Shown one piece after another: positions 34,301 to 45,789 of a stretch of 64,000 nt of DNA; within the stretch, counting starts at the first letter, position 1; each line of letters opens with the position of its first letter. This stretch comes from Fagopyrum homotropicum. Taxonomy: Eukaryota; Streptophyta; Magnoliopsida; Caryophyllales; Polygonaceae. The notes under the pieces are model-generated. The model was not told the origin of the DNA, ran no database searches, and was given only the letters and a program-made list of their open reading frames with translations. The DNA lies in the NCBI GenBank assembly GCA_033239125.1, contig BSWB01000005.1:98145994-98209993 (forward strand), given 5' to 3'. The position numbers and the translations under genes were made by a program.

Positions 34301-35057
34301 TGTTCGCCACTTAGCGTGCGTGCAAATAAACTTTAAATTTATAAAACTAGAATCAAGCAAGCGAACCCGCAGTGTACGGATCGACGTAGTTAAGCAAGAA
34401 TTCCAGAGTATCGAACACAGGGATTTGGGGGGAACAAATTCAGTTTGTAAATTGTCAAGCAAGTAAATGTATGAGCTTTGCAAATATTGGGAAAACATCA
34501 AACCTAAAGATACAGGTGTCTAATTGTGGCAATCGATTCAAGATATACTAAAGAACTAAGGACAGAGTTATGAGTTGCAAAGGTATGCTAAAGTAAAGCA
34601 ATGTACGGTGAAGTTCCAAGGTTTTATATGATTTATCTAAAGACACTCTCTATAAAGGTTGTTGAGGCTTCAGTATAGAAAGGATTTAAACAAAAGAATT
34701 AATCTCAAATACCTAAACTTGTAACCCAATGATCAAAACTAACTAAACCGATTAAGGTTGTGACACTCGAAATAAAAGTAGAGGTTGTTGAGGCTTCACT
34801 ACTACCTAGAAAAGGGCAAGCCTAGACTAGATTAAAGCTAATCTTTAACCTTGGATCAAAGTAAAAGCAAAGTTCGTAAACTAGGGTAAATTACGGGTGG
34901 ATCTTGAGATTCCACGGCCGTGGAACTCAACAACACACCGTGATTTTGGTTCGTCGGCGAATCTCTCTAACTCTCGGGGTCCAATCTGTTTACAATCGAT
35001 CTATCATCATCTAAGCCACAACTATCAACCGTTCACCTTAGAATTGCTAAAGGGTTT
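34301..35057 (-). repeat. LTR shared by elements B and D, first part
   Basis: Starts TGTTCGCC after B's PBS, so it is B's 5' LTR. Element E interrupts it after GGTTT (35053-35057). Palindrome module: left half ACGGGTGG from 34893, full CCACGGCCGTGG 34912-34923, right half ACCGTG 34937-34942. It continues at 41598. Confidence 0.88.
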
Positions 35058-36816
35058 TGTCACGCTAGGAATTAGCACAAAAAGCTTTAAATTTATAAAC
35101 TCGAACTAAATCCTAAACTACCTAGCGAAACCCGCAGTGTACGGGTCGTTTTGTAGAAAGGAAAGTATTCCGAGGTCGAACACAAGGACTGAGGTGAAAC
35201 TAAGTCATTCAATGATCGAAGATAGTGTGAATCTAGACTAAGATAAGATGAGGAATAAAGAAAACGGAAGACACAATGTTTTTGGAGGGTTTTGGATGAT
35301 CAAACAAAGATCACAAGTATGTGAACACAATCAAGCAACACAAACACACTAACACAAAAGATAGGAGAATGGAAATAACAAAGCGGATTCTAGAGTTTGA
35401 AAGTCCCGGTTATGGCATAGACTCAAGCTTTCTATTCATTTCTCGGATTAACTATGATATGTTGGGACTAAGCGTTTCTAGATTGGGATCAATTACCGGG
35501 TAGGTCTCATGGTCCACTAGTCCATTCCTAAGGTCTCATCACCGGGTAAGTCTCTAAGAACCTAAGGATAGGAATCCTACACAAACCGGATTGTTACCTA
35601 GGAATCTAACCTATCCTTACCGGGTAAGTCTCGGAAAGGGAAGTCCTAAACAACTATCCTAGCACACTTAGTCCAATGGCGGCTTGTGAGGCTCACCACT
35701 ACCTAGGGTTAGTCATCTTTTGAATCTAAGAGTAAGAATCACCGGGTAAGTCTCTTCTAAATACTTAGTTGCTAACACTAGGTCACCCTAGGATAGAATT
35801 AGCTCAACAAACACTAGGATTTCAACATTCTAACTAACTAAAGCTAGATCCATCGAACCAGGGAGAATCACGGGTTGTTCTACCACAACCACGGCCGTGG
35901 AATGGCATGAACAAACCGTGGACTTCAACAGAGACCTCGTTCAAGAAATCAAGTCATCCAAGGGTAAATCTAAGTTCATCCTATCATAGTCCTAGCCATA
36001 ACCCTTCTTTCCTTACCCTAGAATCGCATCTATCTAGCCAACGACAAACATTTCAAGATCAAACTTCATCAAATAAGCATGCTTGCAAGTCATGGTTAAA
36101 TAATGAAGAACAATTCCAAGAAAAGACATTAAAGGCATAGAATAGAAATTACCAATTCCTTACAAGGCTCAAAGAGCTAATCCAAGTTGTCAACAATGAA
36201 CTCCTCTCTCAAAACCACTTTAATCTCACTCTAAAACGAGAATCTACACTAATCTCTTCCAAGAACACCCCTAATGGGTGCTTGGAAGAGAAGCAACAAT
36301 GGAGAAGAGTTTTGGGGAAGAAGATAGGTCAAAAGAAAGGAGAAGGATCCCCAATTACAGCCTGCAAAATCCTTTAAATACCCACTAAGATGCAAGAGCA
36401 ATGGAAGAGATCGTGGCCAGCTGTCAATGTGGTCCTGGCAGGAATCACGGGCAAGTCCACGGCCGTGGTCTTGGTCCAGACCGTGGTTTGCTCCAGAGTC
36501 TTCTTCTAGGCTCGTTAAGTCATGATTTGGTGCATGGCTTGTGTTGGCAAGGTTCCATGAGTCCTCCTTAGCCCTTAGCTTGTATTCCAATGAGTCCGGA
36601 AGTGTGTCATCTCGAGGAATGATCCTCGGATGTATCGATTAAGCTCTTAAATCTCCCAAAATACCTACAAAGCAAGCAAAAGTCCGAGTAGACGTCTATC
36701 TCGACAAAATACGTGATTTGAGTGCAAACGCCGTGAACTAATGCTAAACCATGCATGAATGAGCAGAAAATCTATCTAAATGAGTGTCTAAATCTAAGTC
36801 ATAAATCGTGTTATCA
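35058..36816 (-). repeat. 3' LTR of element E
   Basis: TGTCACGC...GTTATCA. Four ACCGGGTAAGTCTC-type words on the plus strand (35495, 35541, 35619, 35741; sense GAGACTTACCCGGT). Palindrome locus 1: ACGGG 35871, full 35889-35900, ACCGTGG 35915-35921. Locus 2: CACGG 36446-36450, full 36457-36468, ACCGTGG 36480-36486. TATA-like TATTTAAAGG in sense around 36371-36380. Confidence 0.92.
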
Positions 36817-36854
36817 AAATACCCCATACTTAAGGTTTGCTCGTCCCCGAGCAA
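36817..36854 (-). promoter_or_regulatory. Polypurine tract and hairpin (element E)
   Basis: AAGTATGGGGTATTTT in sense next to the LTR, and hairpin TTGCTCGGGGACGAGCAA in sense at 36837-36854. Confidence 0.75.
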
Positions 36855-38529
36855 ATTCCCAACTATAGACTAAGAGATGACATGATTTATGTATGCAGAA
36901 AAATGGCAAAATCTTTTTGGAGTTGTGCTTCTAATATTGGATCACCTTCATAGTCATGTTTCATGGAAATGAACAAGCAATTATGTATCAAATAAATGAA
37001 AGCATGGAAAGACAATTACACTTAACTTGATAGCATGCAATGAAATGTAAAGATGAAGAAGTCAAGATGATCATAAGTATATCCAATCTAAATCACTTAG
37101 TCTTACACACATGCAAGTAGGTCAAAAGGACTTGTAAAATAGAAGGCCAAGAAACGTTGTGATTAGGTGGGAATTTTCTAGGCTATGTGATGCTAATCCG
37201 GGAAAGGAACTAAATAACCACAACTTCACATTTCTTATCAACTTCCCTCAAGTGTATATTTTTCTTCATTTTCTTTTCTTTCTTTTCTTTTATTTTTGAG
37301 ACAATGGCATTGGTGTACAAAAGCCGAAACCTTGGTGATTAGCCATCCTCGGGCTTTTTCTATTTTTCGAGGTGCATCCACACCGGGCACACATACCAAA
37401 GCTCGTTAGGACTATCGGTTTATTTGACTTTGGCAAGGCACCAACACCCGATCATGTGAAGTGTGCCGAGTTACTTGTCATTTAAACCGATGTCCCCAAA
37501 CCTATATTTTTGGCTACACTTTCATAATAATTTCAGCACTTCATTAATGACATTCCTTTCATCAACAACTTCACCCCACACTTGCTTTTCACACACATCA
37601 ACACACTAACATGCTCCTATTCCCGGATGGGTCAAAAGAGGTCAAATTTATCTCAATTGAGGTGCTCAAGCAACATGATCAAGATGAGAAGTAGAGGAAG
37701 ATGAATTGCCTTAATCACTCCTAATTGATGTGCAAGAACTAGCATGCAATTTCGACTTTCAATCCTCAATTAAATCAAGGCAAGCATCATAATCACAAGT
37801 CATTCATGGAATTCAAGATAAGTATTTCAAGTCCACATATGCATCATCAATTAAACACACAAGGCCATCCATGGCCAATCCACAAGACAAGGTTCATCAT
37901 TAGGGTCATATCCAAGCCTAGAAAGCACAAAAATTTTTAAATTTTCTGATTTTTTTGGAATTTTCGAAATATGTATGTACAATGCAAGATATAATAAAAC
38001 ATGTGACTAAAAAGAAACTACTCTAGATGCTAGATGCTAGTCATGCAAAAGATCATGCAAACCCCACCCCATACTTAGAAACACATTGTCCCCAATGTGG
38101 TATTCAAGTAAAGAGAGTGAAAGAAGGTTCTCACAATGTAAAATGGTTTGCTTCGGTATTTGGGATGAACTCGTGTGGAGTGGTGGTGATGGATGATTGA
38201 TAAAGCATGGTAGAGAGCTCTTCATAATCATTCCGTCGTCGAGACCCGCGTCAAGGTATATGTGAGATGGGAGCTCTTCCATCTAACAAGACACCTCAAG
38301 CCGTCCAAGCCTCACGTCCGCTCCACCCATGTTTGAAAACGGAATCATCGTCATCAACTCGCCTTGCAAGGCTTCCTCATTACCTAAAATCTACCACAAA
38401 CACAAAACACAAAAACACACAAAAGCAAAAACAAAGGCAAAAGAGAAAAGGGAGAGAGTTGTACCAATGGGTTGCCTCCCATTAAGCGCTTCTTTTAGGT
38501 CATTAGCTTGACCAAACTCCGTGGATATG
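36855..38529 (-). other. 3' non-coding region of element E
   Basis: No gene. Near-collinear with F's 53129-54907. Internal hairpin CACATTGGGGACAATGTG (38082-38099) plus purine tract AAGTATGGGGTGGGG (38061-38077). Pol-env type hairpin AATGGGAGGCAACCCATT at 38466-38483, just past the ORF stop. Confidence 0.7.
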
Positions 38530-39762
38530 TCAATCCACCTCGAATACCATGGTTTGCTTGAGGAGTCCAAGCAACCATCTCTTTCCGGAATCCATGATGA
38601 CAAGCAAGGGCCACTTGATGCACAAATAAGCTTTAAGTTCTCTCTTCACCGGTGAGTAGTAGACTCCTTCATCACCGCTTCCTTGATGATAGTATAGAGT
38701 TGCAACCATAGGTGTCACCCCATACTTAGGCAATTTATACTCCGCGGTCACTCCGGTGAAATGCTTGTCATCTTCATCCTCTATGATCCGAGGAAAGCCG
38801 ATTCTTGGAAAGAATCCTTCATTGAAGCACTTCATAACCATCATGGATCCATCATGCTTGCTTTCTTCATTCAATAATGGAGAATCCTTAGGAAAGGGGC
38901 TCCAATATTCGTATGTACTCCGGGCAAGCAAGAAAGGACCGGAAGGAGCTGAAATTAGCTTAGGATCGTCTAGTACAGAAGCTTCCACGGGCGTGGTTTG
39001 TCCTCCACGGCCGTGATTCCCTCTGCAATCTTCCACGGGCGTGGTTTGTCCTCCACGGCCGTGGTTCACTCTGTTGCATCCGTTCCAAGTGAGCTCTTCA
39101 TGGATGGTTCCGGGGTTGATGGCAAGGATGTCCGGGGATGAGAATACTTCATTGCACTCCTCTAAAGGTGAAGGAGATGGAGGTGAACCTTGAAGAATGG
39201 TAGGATCTGCTAGCACAAGAGCATTCCTAATCTCCTCAATCTCCCTCCTCATTTGTTCTTCTCTCTCGGTATTCAATCTCCTTTCTTCCTTCAGGGCCAA
39301 ATCCCTTAGCCTCAATTGCTCTCGAGCTTCATTCAACTCTTCCTCAAGGCTTCTATTGGTTATGGTTGAATCGGGCAATTCTTGGATCTCCTCATAGTGA
39401 ACCTCCTCTAGATGACATACTTCCACTTCAAGCTCCATGTGGGAACTAGAAAGGGAAGTAAGGTTGCTTTCTAGATCATCCATCTTCCTCAACATTTCCT
39501 CTAGCATTGATTCCAATCGATCTTCATGAAGTTGATGGTGAGGTTCCTCATGAGGTAATGTAATCATGTGAGTTTGATCATGGGACTCATGGTAGACATT
39601 GAACTTCTCCCAATACTCAAACTCATCATGGAGAGGTCCTAGATCTTGGCCTTCCATCCACTCCTCATACTCCATGTTGTCAAGGTCGTCTTGGAGGTAC
39701 AATCCGTCCATGGCAAACATGAAAAGGCAAAGACAAAAACGACACAAGATCAAAAGTAACAA
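38530..39762 (-). CDS. Chimeric ORF of non-autonomous element E: gag-like coiled coil fused to integrase relic
   Basis: Up to 410 codons, uninterrupted; a likely start is the internal Met at MDGLYLQDD near 39711 rather than the hydrophobic lead at 39762. The N-terminal third is acidic (MEYEEWMEGQDLGPLHDEFE) followed by a long coiled coil. REQLRLRDLALKEERRLN aligns with EQIRLRDELLEEERRLA of F's gag, so this segment is gag-derived. Then comes a linker with four palindrome sites (38985-39064), encoding NHGRGGQTTPVE twice. The last 130 residues align with the integrase: DDKHFTG against the region of DGGSHF, LPKYGVTPMVATLYYHQGSG against KYGVTHKIATPYHPQTSG. Catalytic residues are lost. No protease, RT or RNase H. 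Confidence 0.7.
   Translation of the reverse strand: MLLLILCRFCLCLFMFAMDGLYLQDDLDNMEYEEWMEGQDLGPLHDEFEYWEKFNVYHESHDQTHMITLPHEEPHHQLHEDRLESMLEEMLRKMDDLESNLTSLSSSHMELEVEVCHLEEVHYEEIQELPDSTITNRSLEEELNEAREQLRLRDLALKEERRLNTEREEQMRREIEEIRNALVLADPTILQGSPPSPSPLEECNEVFSSPDILAINPGTIHEELTWNGCNRVNHGRGGQTTPVEDCRGNHGRGGQTTPVEASVLDDPKLISAPSGPFLLARSTYEYWSPFPKDSPLLNEESKHDGSMMVMKCFNEGFFPRIGFPRIIEDEDDKHFTGVTAEYKLPKYGVTPMVATLYYHQGSGDEGVYYSPVKRELKAYLCIKWPLLVIMDSGKRWLLGLLKQTMVFEVD
38985..39064 (-). repeat. Tandem palindrome cluster in the ORF of element E
   Basis: CCACGGGCGTGG 38985-38996, CCACGGCCGTGA 39005-39016, CCACGGGCGTGG 39033-39044, CCACGGCCGTGG 39053-39064: a 48-base unit duplicated in frame. Confidence 0.85.
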
Positions 39763-39814
39763 GAAAGATAAACACTAAAAACAATCAAAAGCAAATGACT
39801 TAATCTTAACCTAG

Positions 39815-39832
39815 ACCCCGGCAACGGCGCCA
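39815..39832 (-). other. Primer-binding site, tRNA-Asp type (element E)
   Basis: TGGCGCCGTTGCCGGGGT in sense, one base off the PBS of A and F. Confidence 0.9.
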
Positions 39833-39838
39833 AAAACT

Positions 39839-41597
39839 TGTCACGCTAGGAAATAGCACAAAAAGCTTTAAATTTATAAACTCGAACTAAATCCTAAACT
39901 ACCTAGCGAAACCCGCAGTGTACGGGTCATTTTGTAGAAAGGAAAGTATTCCGAGGTCGAACACAAGGACTGAGGTGAAACTAAGTCATTCAATGATCGA
40001 AGATAGTGTGAATCTAGACTAAGATAAGATGAGGAATAAAGAAAACGGAAGACACAATGTTTTTGGAGGATTTTGGGTGATCAAACAAAGATCACAAGTA
40101 TGTGAACACAATCAAGCAACACAAACACACTAACACAAAAGATAGGAGAATGGATATAACAAAGCGGATTCTAGAGTTTGAAAGTCCCGGTTATGGCATA
40201 GACTCAAGCTTTCTATTCATTTCTCGGATTAACTATGATATGTTGGGATTAAGCGTTTCTAGATTGGGATCAATTACCGGGTAGGTCTCATGGTCCACTA
40301 GTCCATTCCTAAGGTCTCATCACCGGGTAAGTCTCTAAGAACCTAAGGATAGGAATCCTACACAAACCGGATTGTTACCTAGGAGTCTAACCTATCCTTA
40401 CCGGGTAAGTCTCGGAAAGGGAAGTCCTAAACGACTATCCTAGCACACTTAGTCCAATGGCGGCTTGTGAGGCTCACCACTACCTAGGGTTAGTCATCTT
40501 TTGAATCTAAGAGTAAGAATCACCGGGTAAGTCTCTTCTAAACACTTAGTTGCTAACACTAGGTCACCCTAGGATAGAATTAGCTCAACAAACACTAGGA
40601 TTTCAACATTCTAACTAACTAAAGCTAGATCCATCGAACCAGGGAGAATCACGGGTTGTTCTACCACAACCACGGCCGTGGAATGGCATGAACAAACCGT
40701 GGACTTCAACAGAGACCTCGTTCAAGAAATCAAGTCATCCAAGGGTAAATCTAAGTTCATCCTATCATAGTCCTAGCCATAACCCTTCTTTCCTTACCCT
40801 AGAATCGCATCTATCTAGCCAACGACAAACATTTCAAGATCAAACTTCATCAAATAAGCATGCTTGCAAGTCATGGTTAAATAATGAAGAACAATTCCAA
40901 GAAAAGACATTAAAGGCATAGAATAGAAATTACCAAATCCTTACAAGGCTCAAAGAGCTAATCCAAGTTGTCAACAATGAACTCCTCTCTCAAAACCACT
41001 CTAATCTCACTCTAAAACGAGAATCTACACTAATCTCTTCCAAGAACACCCCTAATGGGTGCTTGGAAGAGAAGCAACAATGGAGAAGAGTTTTGGGGAA
41101 GAAGATAGGTCAAAAGAAAGGAGAAGGATCCCCAATTACAGCCTACAAAATCCTTTAAATACCCACTAAGATGCAAGAGCAATGGAAGAGATCGTGGCCA
41201 GCTGTCAATGTGGTCCTAGCAGGAATCACGGGCAAGTCCACGGCCGTGGTCTTGGTCCAGACCGTGGTTTGCTCCAGAGTCTTCTTCTAAGCTCGTTAAG
41301 TCATGATTTGGTGCATGGCTTGTGTTGGCAAGGTTCCATGAGTCCTCCTTAGCCCTTAGCTTGCATTCCAATGAGTCCGGAAGTGTGTCATCTCGAGGAA
41401 TGATCCTCGGATGTATCGATTAAGCTCTTAAATCTCCCAAAATACCTACAAAGCAAGCAAAAGTCCGAGTAGACGTCTATCTCGACAAAATACGTGATTT
41501 GAGTGCAAACGCCGTGAACTAATGCTAAACCATGCATGAATGAGCGGAAAATCTATCTAAATGAGTGTCTAAATCTAAGTCATAAATCGTGTTATCA
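39839..41597 (-). repeat. 5' LTR of element E
   Basis: Same length and nearly identical to the 3' LTR. Palindromes at 40670-40681 and 41238-41249. The target duplication GGTTT follows at 41598. Confidence 0.92.
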
Positions 41598-42531
41598 GGT
41601 TTTAGCCAATAACTATCATTATAATATCAAAATCAAGTTAAAAAGAATGAAAGATGAAAACCTTTGAAAACCTTCAATAAACTTCAAATCAATCTCAAAT
41701 CCACAAACAAGAATGATAATGTATATCAGATTTGGAATAAATAGAAACCAATAACTATCCTTGATAAGAACGAAGAACGGGATGTCAATCCGTCTTCTAA
41801 TCAAACCTAGGAATCAAAGGTGCAACTTCCGTCACAAACAACTTCCAAATCTTCAAGCCTTCGTAAATCTCCGTTGCAGAAATGCAATTCTCCGCACGTC
41901 CAATGAAACCCTAGGCACGTGCAAGTGAGCGTAAGCGAAGGTGCCGAATTCTCCCTCCTTCATCCTTTTTATAAGGAAGGATAAAATAACCGTCCGGCCC
42001 ATATAAGTAAATGATATGTCAATATTTTATTCGTCAAAAGATTGCCTAAATCACGGTTTCATGGAGTTCCACGGCCGTGGTTTAGAGCGTGGAAATGGAT
42101 TACGGTTCTTCACAACTTCCACGACCGTACTTTATACCGTGTAACTCTCTGGAATGCTCCACGCTCATGTTGCCAAGATCCACGGCCGTGGTTTTGGGCG
42201 TGGACTTCCCTACGGCCGTATTTTAGAGCGTGGAAGTGTAAATTGCTTGTGATTCCTTTTGTGTCGTGCCATTCCTCATCCTAGCATCTCCCTTGGCTTC
42301 TTTGATGTGTCCTTAATCCTTGGATGTGCTCAAATCATCTCCTTTCTCTCTCAATTGGTTCGGTTTTAGCTCTTATTCGCCTACAATCAACACAAAGCTT
42401 ATGTAGACCTCTATATCGACAATATAAACAAACTAGCTAACAATTGCTTCAATGCCTTATCAATGAACACTATAATGAATGAAAAACATCTAGAAAACGT
42501 GCCTAAAATATCACAATATTTCATGCTAACA
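41598..42531 (-). repeat. LTR shared by elements B and D, second part
   Basis: Resumes the LTR interrupted by E and ends GCTAACA at 42531, immediately followed by a polypurine tract, so the same LTR is D's 3' LTR. Palindromes at 42069-42080 and 42180-42191, half-sites near 42120 and 42213. Confidence 0.88.
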
Positions 42532-42570
42532 AAATACCCCATACTTGCCACTTGCTTGAGGACAAGCAAG
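42532..42570 (-). promoter_or_regulatory. Polypurine tract and hairpin (element D)
   Basis: AAGTATGGGGTATTT in sense abuts the LTR. The adjacent hairpin (42551-42570) is TTGCTTGTCCTCAAGCAA in sense, the exact reverse complement of the form in B. Confidence 0.75.
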
Positions 42571-43882
42571 GTCTTTCAAAGCTTAGAACATAAGTTAGTA
42601 TGAAATATGTATGCAAACTCAAAAACAACTTCCTTTAAGTGAATGTGCTTCTAATCCATAGATCATTCTCAAACCTTGCTTCATTCATTCATGAGACGCT
42701 CATATACATAACCAAAGAATAAAGAGGGAAGAAACATCATGAATTTATCAAACTTCAATGCAAACATCATAACCTTCAAGCATTATCAAAATCAAGCATA
42801 AGAAACCTCAATTTAGATCACCAAGTCAAATAACATTCTTTTGATCTTAAGGACTTTCAAAGAAAGTCTAGAATATGGAAAGGGAGGGAAAACTTATAAG
42901 GAATGTGGTGCATGAATCCGGGAAAGTGAACAACTAACTCTTTTCTTTTTACTTTGAATTGCAACACTTTCAACTTAGAGCTTTGCTCTCTTCTTTTCAC
43001 GTTATTTTTCGACTTTACTTTTGGAGTTATGGACAGAGGTGCACAAAAACCGAAGCCTAGGAGATTGGCGGTTCTCAATTTTGCGAGATGCCTCAAACCC
43101 TTGATGCACATACCATAATCCGTTAGGAATATCGCTCAATCCGACTTTGGCAAGACACAAACACCCGGCTATGTGAATGGTGTCGAGTTACTCATCGTCA
43201 TGATTGACTTCCCCAAACCTACAAGTTCTTTCTATTCTTTGAATGCAAAAGTTTGATTTTATGGCCCTCCCACATCAAACATGCCAAATACTCAACTCAT
43301 CCAAATTCCCGGATAGGTAAGGGAGGCTATTATTTCATTGAGGGGCTAAATGATCAAAGAAAGAAGAAAGAAAATCGAATTGCCTTAATCATTTCAACAA
43401 GAAGTATAAGAACTTATCATGTGATTCCAACCTTGATTTCTCAATATGATTTAGATAAAACTTTTCACATTATGAAACTTGCAAGAGAGGAATAATCAAA
43501 ACATTCAATTTCTTTTCGATTCATTATTTGTTTAGGCATACAATTGTCATCAAAAACTCAACTCACAAGTAGTGATTATCATAGAAATCATCTCCATTCT
43601 TAGAAGCACAAAATTTCAAAATTTTTCAATTTTTATGGGTTTTTCAAAAGTTTTTTCATGCAATGCAAATATGAAACGTGTGACATTGGAATGAGACATG
43701 CAAAGTGTTCTCAATCAAAGCAAACAAAGTGAGTAGAGTTATTACAAACGATAGTCACACCCCACCCCATACTTGAGACAAACATTGTCCCTAATGTTCA
43801 AAAAGAAATAAAGAAAAGAAAGAAAGAAAATGAACTCACAAGACGGTGGTGGAGCGGCTAATGCGGTAGATCATCATCATCC
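42571..43882 (-). other. 3' non-coding region of element D
   Basis: No gene; nearly identical to 18085-19403 in B. Internal hairpin 43782-43797 and purine tract about 43757-43775. Confidence 0.7.
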
Positions 43883-45421
43883 TCACTGGGGTGCCGGTGG
43901 TGGTGGAAACGGGAGGAAGCCGGGGTCGTAGTTCCGCCCAAACTGCTGGCGGTAGATGTCTCTCATCATCCGGTCATGTGCATCGGCTCGTGCATCCCTA
44001 ACATCCGCGCGGATCTCCAGATCTCCTACTCTCCTGGAGAGGTCGGTAGCCCATCTTGGCAGCTGCTCGTACCATCCCGGTGCCTGGCTGTACCAAGCTG
44101 GTGCATCTGATGGTGCTGGTACAGGTGGTGGTTGTGCATGCCAAGTCGGTGGATCTCCCATCCACTCCGGCTGCGTGCTATACCATTCGGGAGGAGTCGT
44201 CATCCATGTCGGCCTCTCACTCACGCTGGCCCGGTGAGAGGAAGAGTCGGAAGGTCTAGTGGGGCGAGGAGAATATTGAGGGAGGTCGGGAAATGTATCC
44301 GGCTGATCCGGAAAACTGCCAAAATCGTGCTCCTCACCTCCTCCCGCAAAACCATCATCTCCTCTCATCTCCTCCTCATCTACAGCAGGTGCCTCTGGTG
44401 GAACATAGGGGGGTGCTACCAATCTATTCGCATGCATGGCAGCGAATGTCTCCTTCTAGTTATGGCGTCCAGCCATAATGGAATACTTGGGAAGCCATGC
44501 TACGCCTCTACCTCCTCTATCCTCCCAAGGCATGGCAATGGTAGGTGGACCTCTATGCCTAGGGAAAATCAAGCCTCTAGTCATGAGACTCTGATGTCCT
44601 AATGGTCTAGCTGCTATCCTAGTGCAGGCGGAGAAGTCTACTCCTAACTGTCTAGCAAGGTGGATGACCATCCCACCATATCCAATATTGCCGGCCCTCT
44701 TGTTCTTTAGCTTGCTCAAGGTAAAAGCTAAGAGGGTGGCACAATCAGCAGGCCTCCCATGCAGCATCGAATACAGCAAAAATAGCTCATCAGTCTTGAT
44801 CTTCTGAGGAGTCTCCGTCCTATGGAAGAGACACTCAGAAAGTACTCGGTGAGCAATCTTCAAGGCTAAGTGATAAATCAACTTAGCCTTGGTATCAGCA
44901 GGTTGCCAGCGGTCCTCGCTAGCATAAACCATGGCAATGTCCTCCCAAAAATCTTTGGTGTATACGCCACTAGGAAAGCGACCATTAAAGGTCTCTTGGA
45001 ACCCAAAGAAGGCTCCGAACTCAACAATCGAGAACTCATAGTTCTCCTCCATCAGCCTGAACGAAACTGTACGATCTACATGACTATGCTCAAAAGAGAT
45101 CACAAACTCTCTAGTGATCTCCTCATAAGCATCTTCCCGAATGGCGGAGAAGATGATCAAACCAGCTCTATCTAGTAACCAAGTAATATCATTAACCACA
45201 TTCAGTGGCTCTAACTCCTCAAGCAGCAAATATCGAGGTCCTATGACCGCTCTCTTCTCGATCCTTTCTAAGGCATCGAGGTAGTCCTTATGGATTGTGG
45301 GAATTCTAGGTGGTGGGGGTGATGGTGATGATGGTGGTTCACTAGGGGGTGCCTGAGAGGAGGAGGAACCATTACCCTTCCTTTTCTTACTCTTAGTAGA
45401 CATTCTCCTAACAAAATCCAT
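43883..45421 (-). pseudogene. Athila env-like ORF with one in-frame stop (element D)
   Basis: The best preserved env-like gene here: MDFVRRMSTKSKKRKG at 45421 through to FPPPPAPQ at 43883, a single frame broken only by a TAG at about 44456, which B shares and A lacks (A reads Trp). Conserved core as in A and B. Basic N-terminus, Ser/Pro linker, globular middle, Pro/Trp/Tyr-rich tail. No signal peptide or transmembrane helix that I can see, so 'envelope' is a historical label. Function unknown; nucleic-acid binding through the basic N-terminus is possible. Confidence 0.82.
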
Positions 45422-45432
45422 ATTCTGTTCAA

Positions 45433-45486
45433 AACCACGGTCTGTTCTTGACTTTCCACGGCCGTGGAATACCCAGTGACCGTGAT
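45433..45486 (-). repeat. Palindrome module upstream of env start (element D)
   Basis: Left half CCACGG near 45435, full CCACGGCCGTGG 45456-45467, right half ACCGTG near 45479. Left half to palindrome spacing about 21 bases. Confidence 0.82.
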
Positions 45487-45789
45487 TCGACTCGAAAATT
45501 CTCAAAAATCACTCAATCAACACCACAATCAGCAGATAGCAGCCCTAGACTAATTTCAATCCAGTTCCAATCAGTTCTCCTAATATTTCTTGCAAAAACT
45601 GAATCGAATCGACAAAGTGAAAGAAGAGAAGAAAAACCTAGGTTTTGGATTTTAAAATCCAAATTCCGTCTTCTCCGGCGATCGTTCACTCCAATTGTTG
45701 CTTGGATCTTGTAGATGGTCGAATTTGCTCCAATTTGGGTTAAAGAATCGTTCGAAACGATTAACGAACGGAGATTTGAGAGAGGGGGG

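Larger units (their letters stand above)
35058..41597 (-). mobile_element. Element E: non-autonomous Athila-like element in the B/D LTR
   Basis: Minus strand, both LTRs 1759 bp, perfect 5-bp target duplication GGTTT (35053-35057 and 41598-41602). Internal region only about 3 kb: PPT, non-coding region, hairpins, one ORF of up to 410 codons, tRNA-Asp type PBS. The LTRs are homologous to F's, but its palindrome word is CCACGGCCGTGG, the word of A, B and D. I counted about 15 differences between the LTRs by eye, so it is a young insertion. Confidence 0.92.

Noticed and set aside
38985..39064. Repeated palindromes as a CRISPR-like array
   Set aside because: Spacing is irregular over the window, the repeats are only 12-16 bases, they lie inside retrotransposon genes and LTRs, and the genome is a plant.
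34301..42531. B/D junction as an assembly join of two separate elements
   Set aside because: A complete LTR with a PBS on one side and a PPT on the other, plus an E insertion with perfect target duplication inside it, fits a real shared LTR; long reads would settle it.
43883..45421. Env-like gene as a true viral envelope glycoprotein
   Set aside because: No signal peptide, transmembrane helix or cleavage site is visible; the label is only by position in Athila elements.
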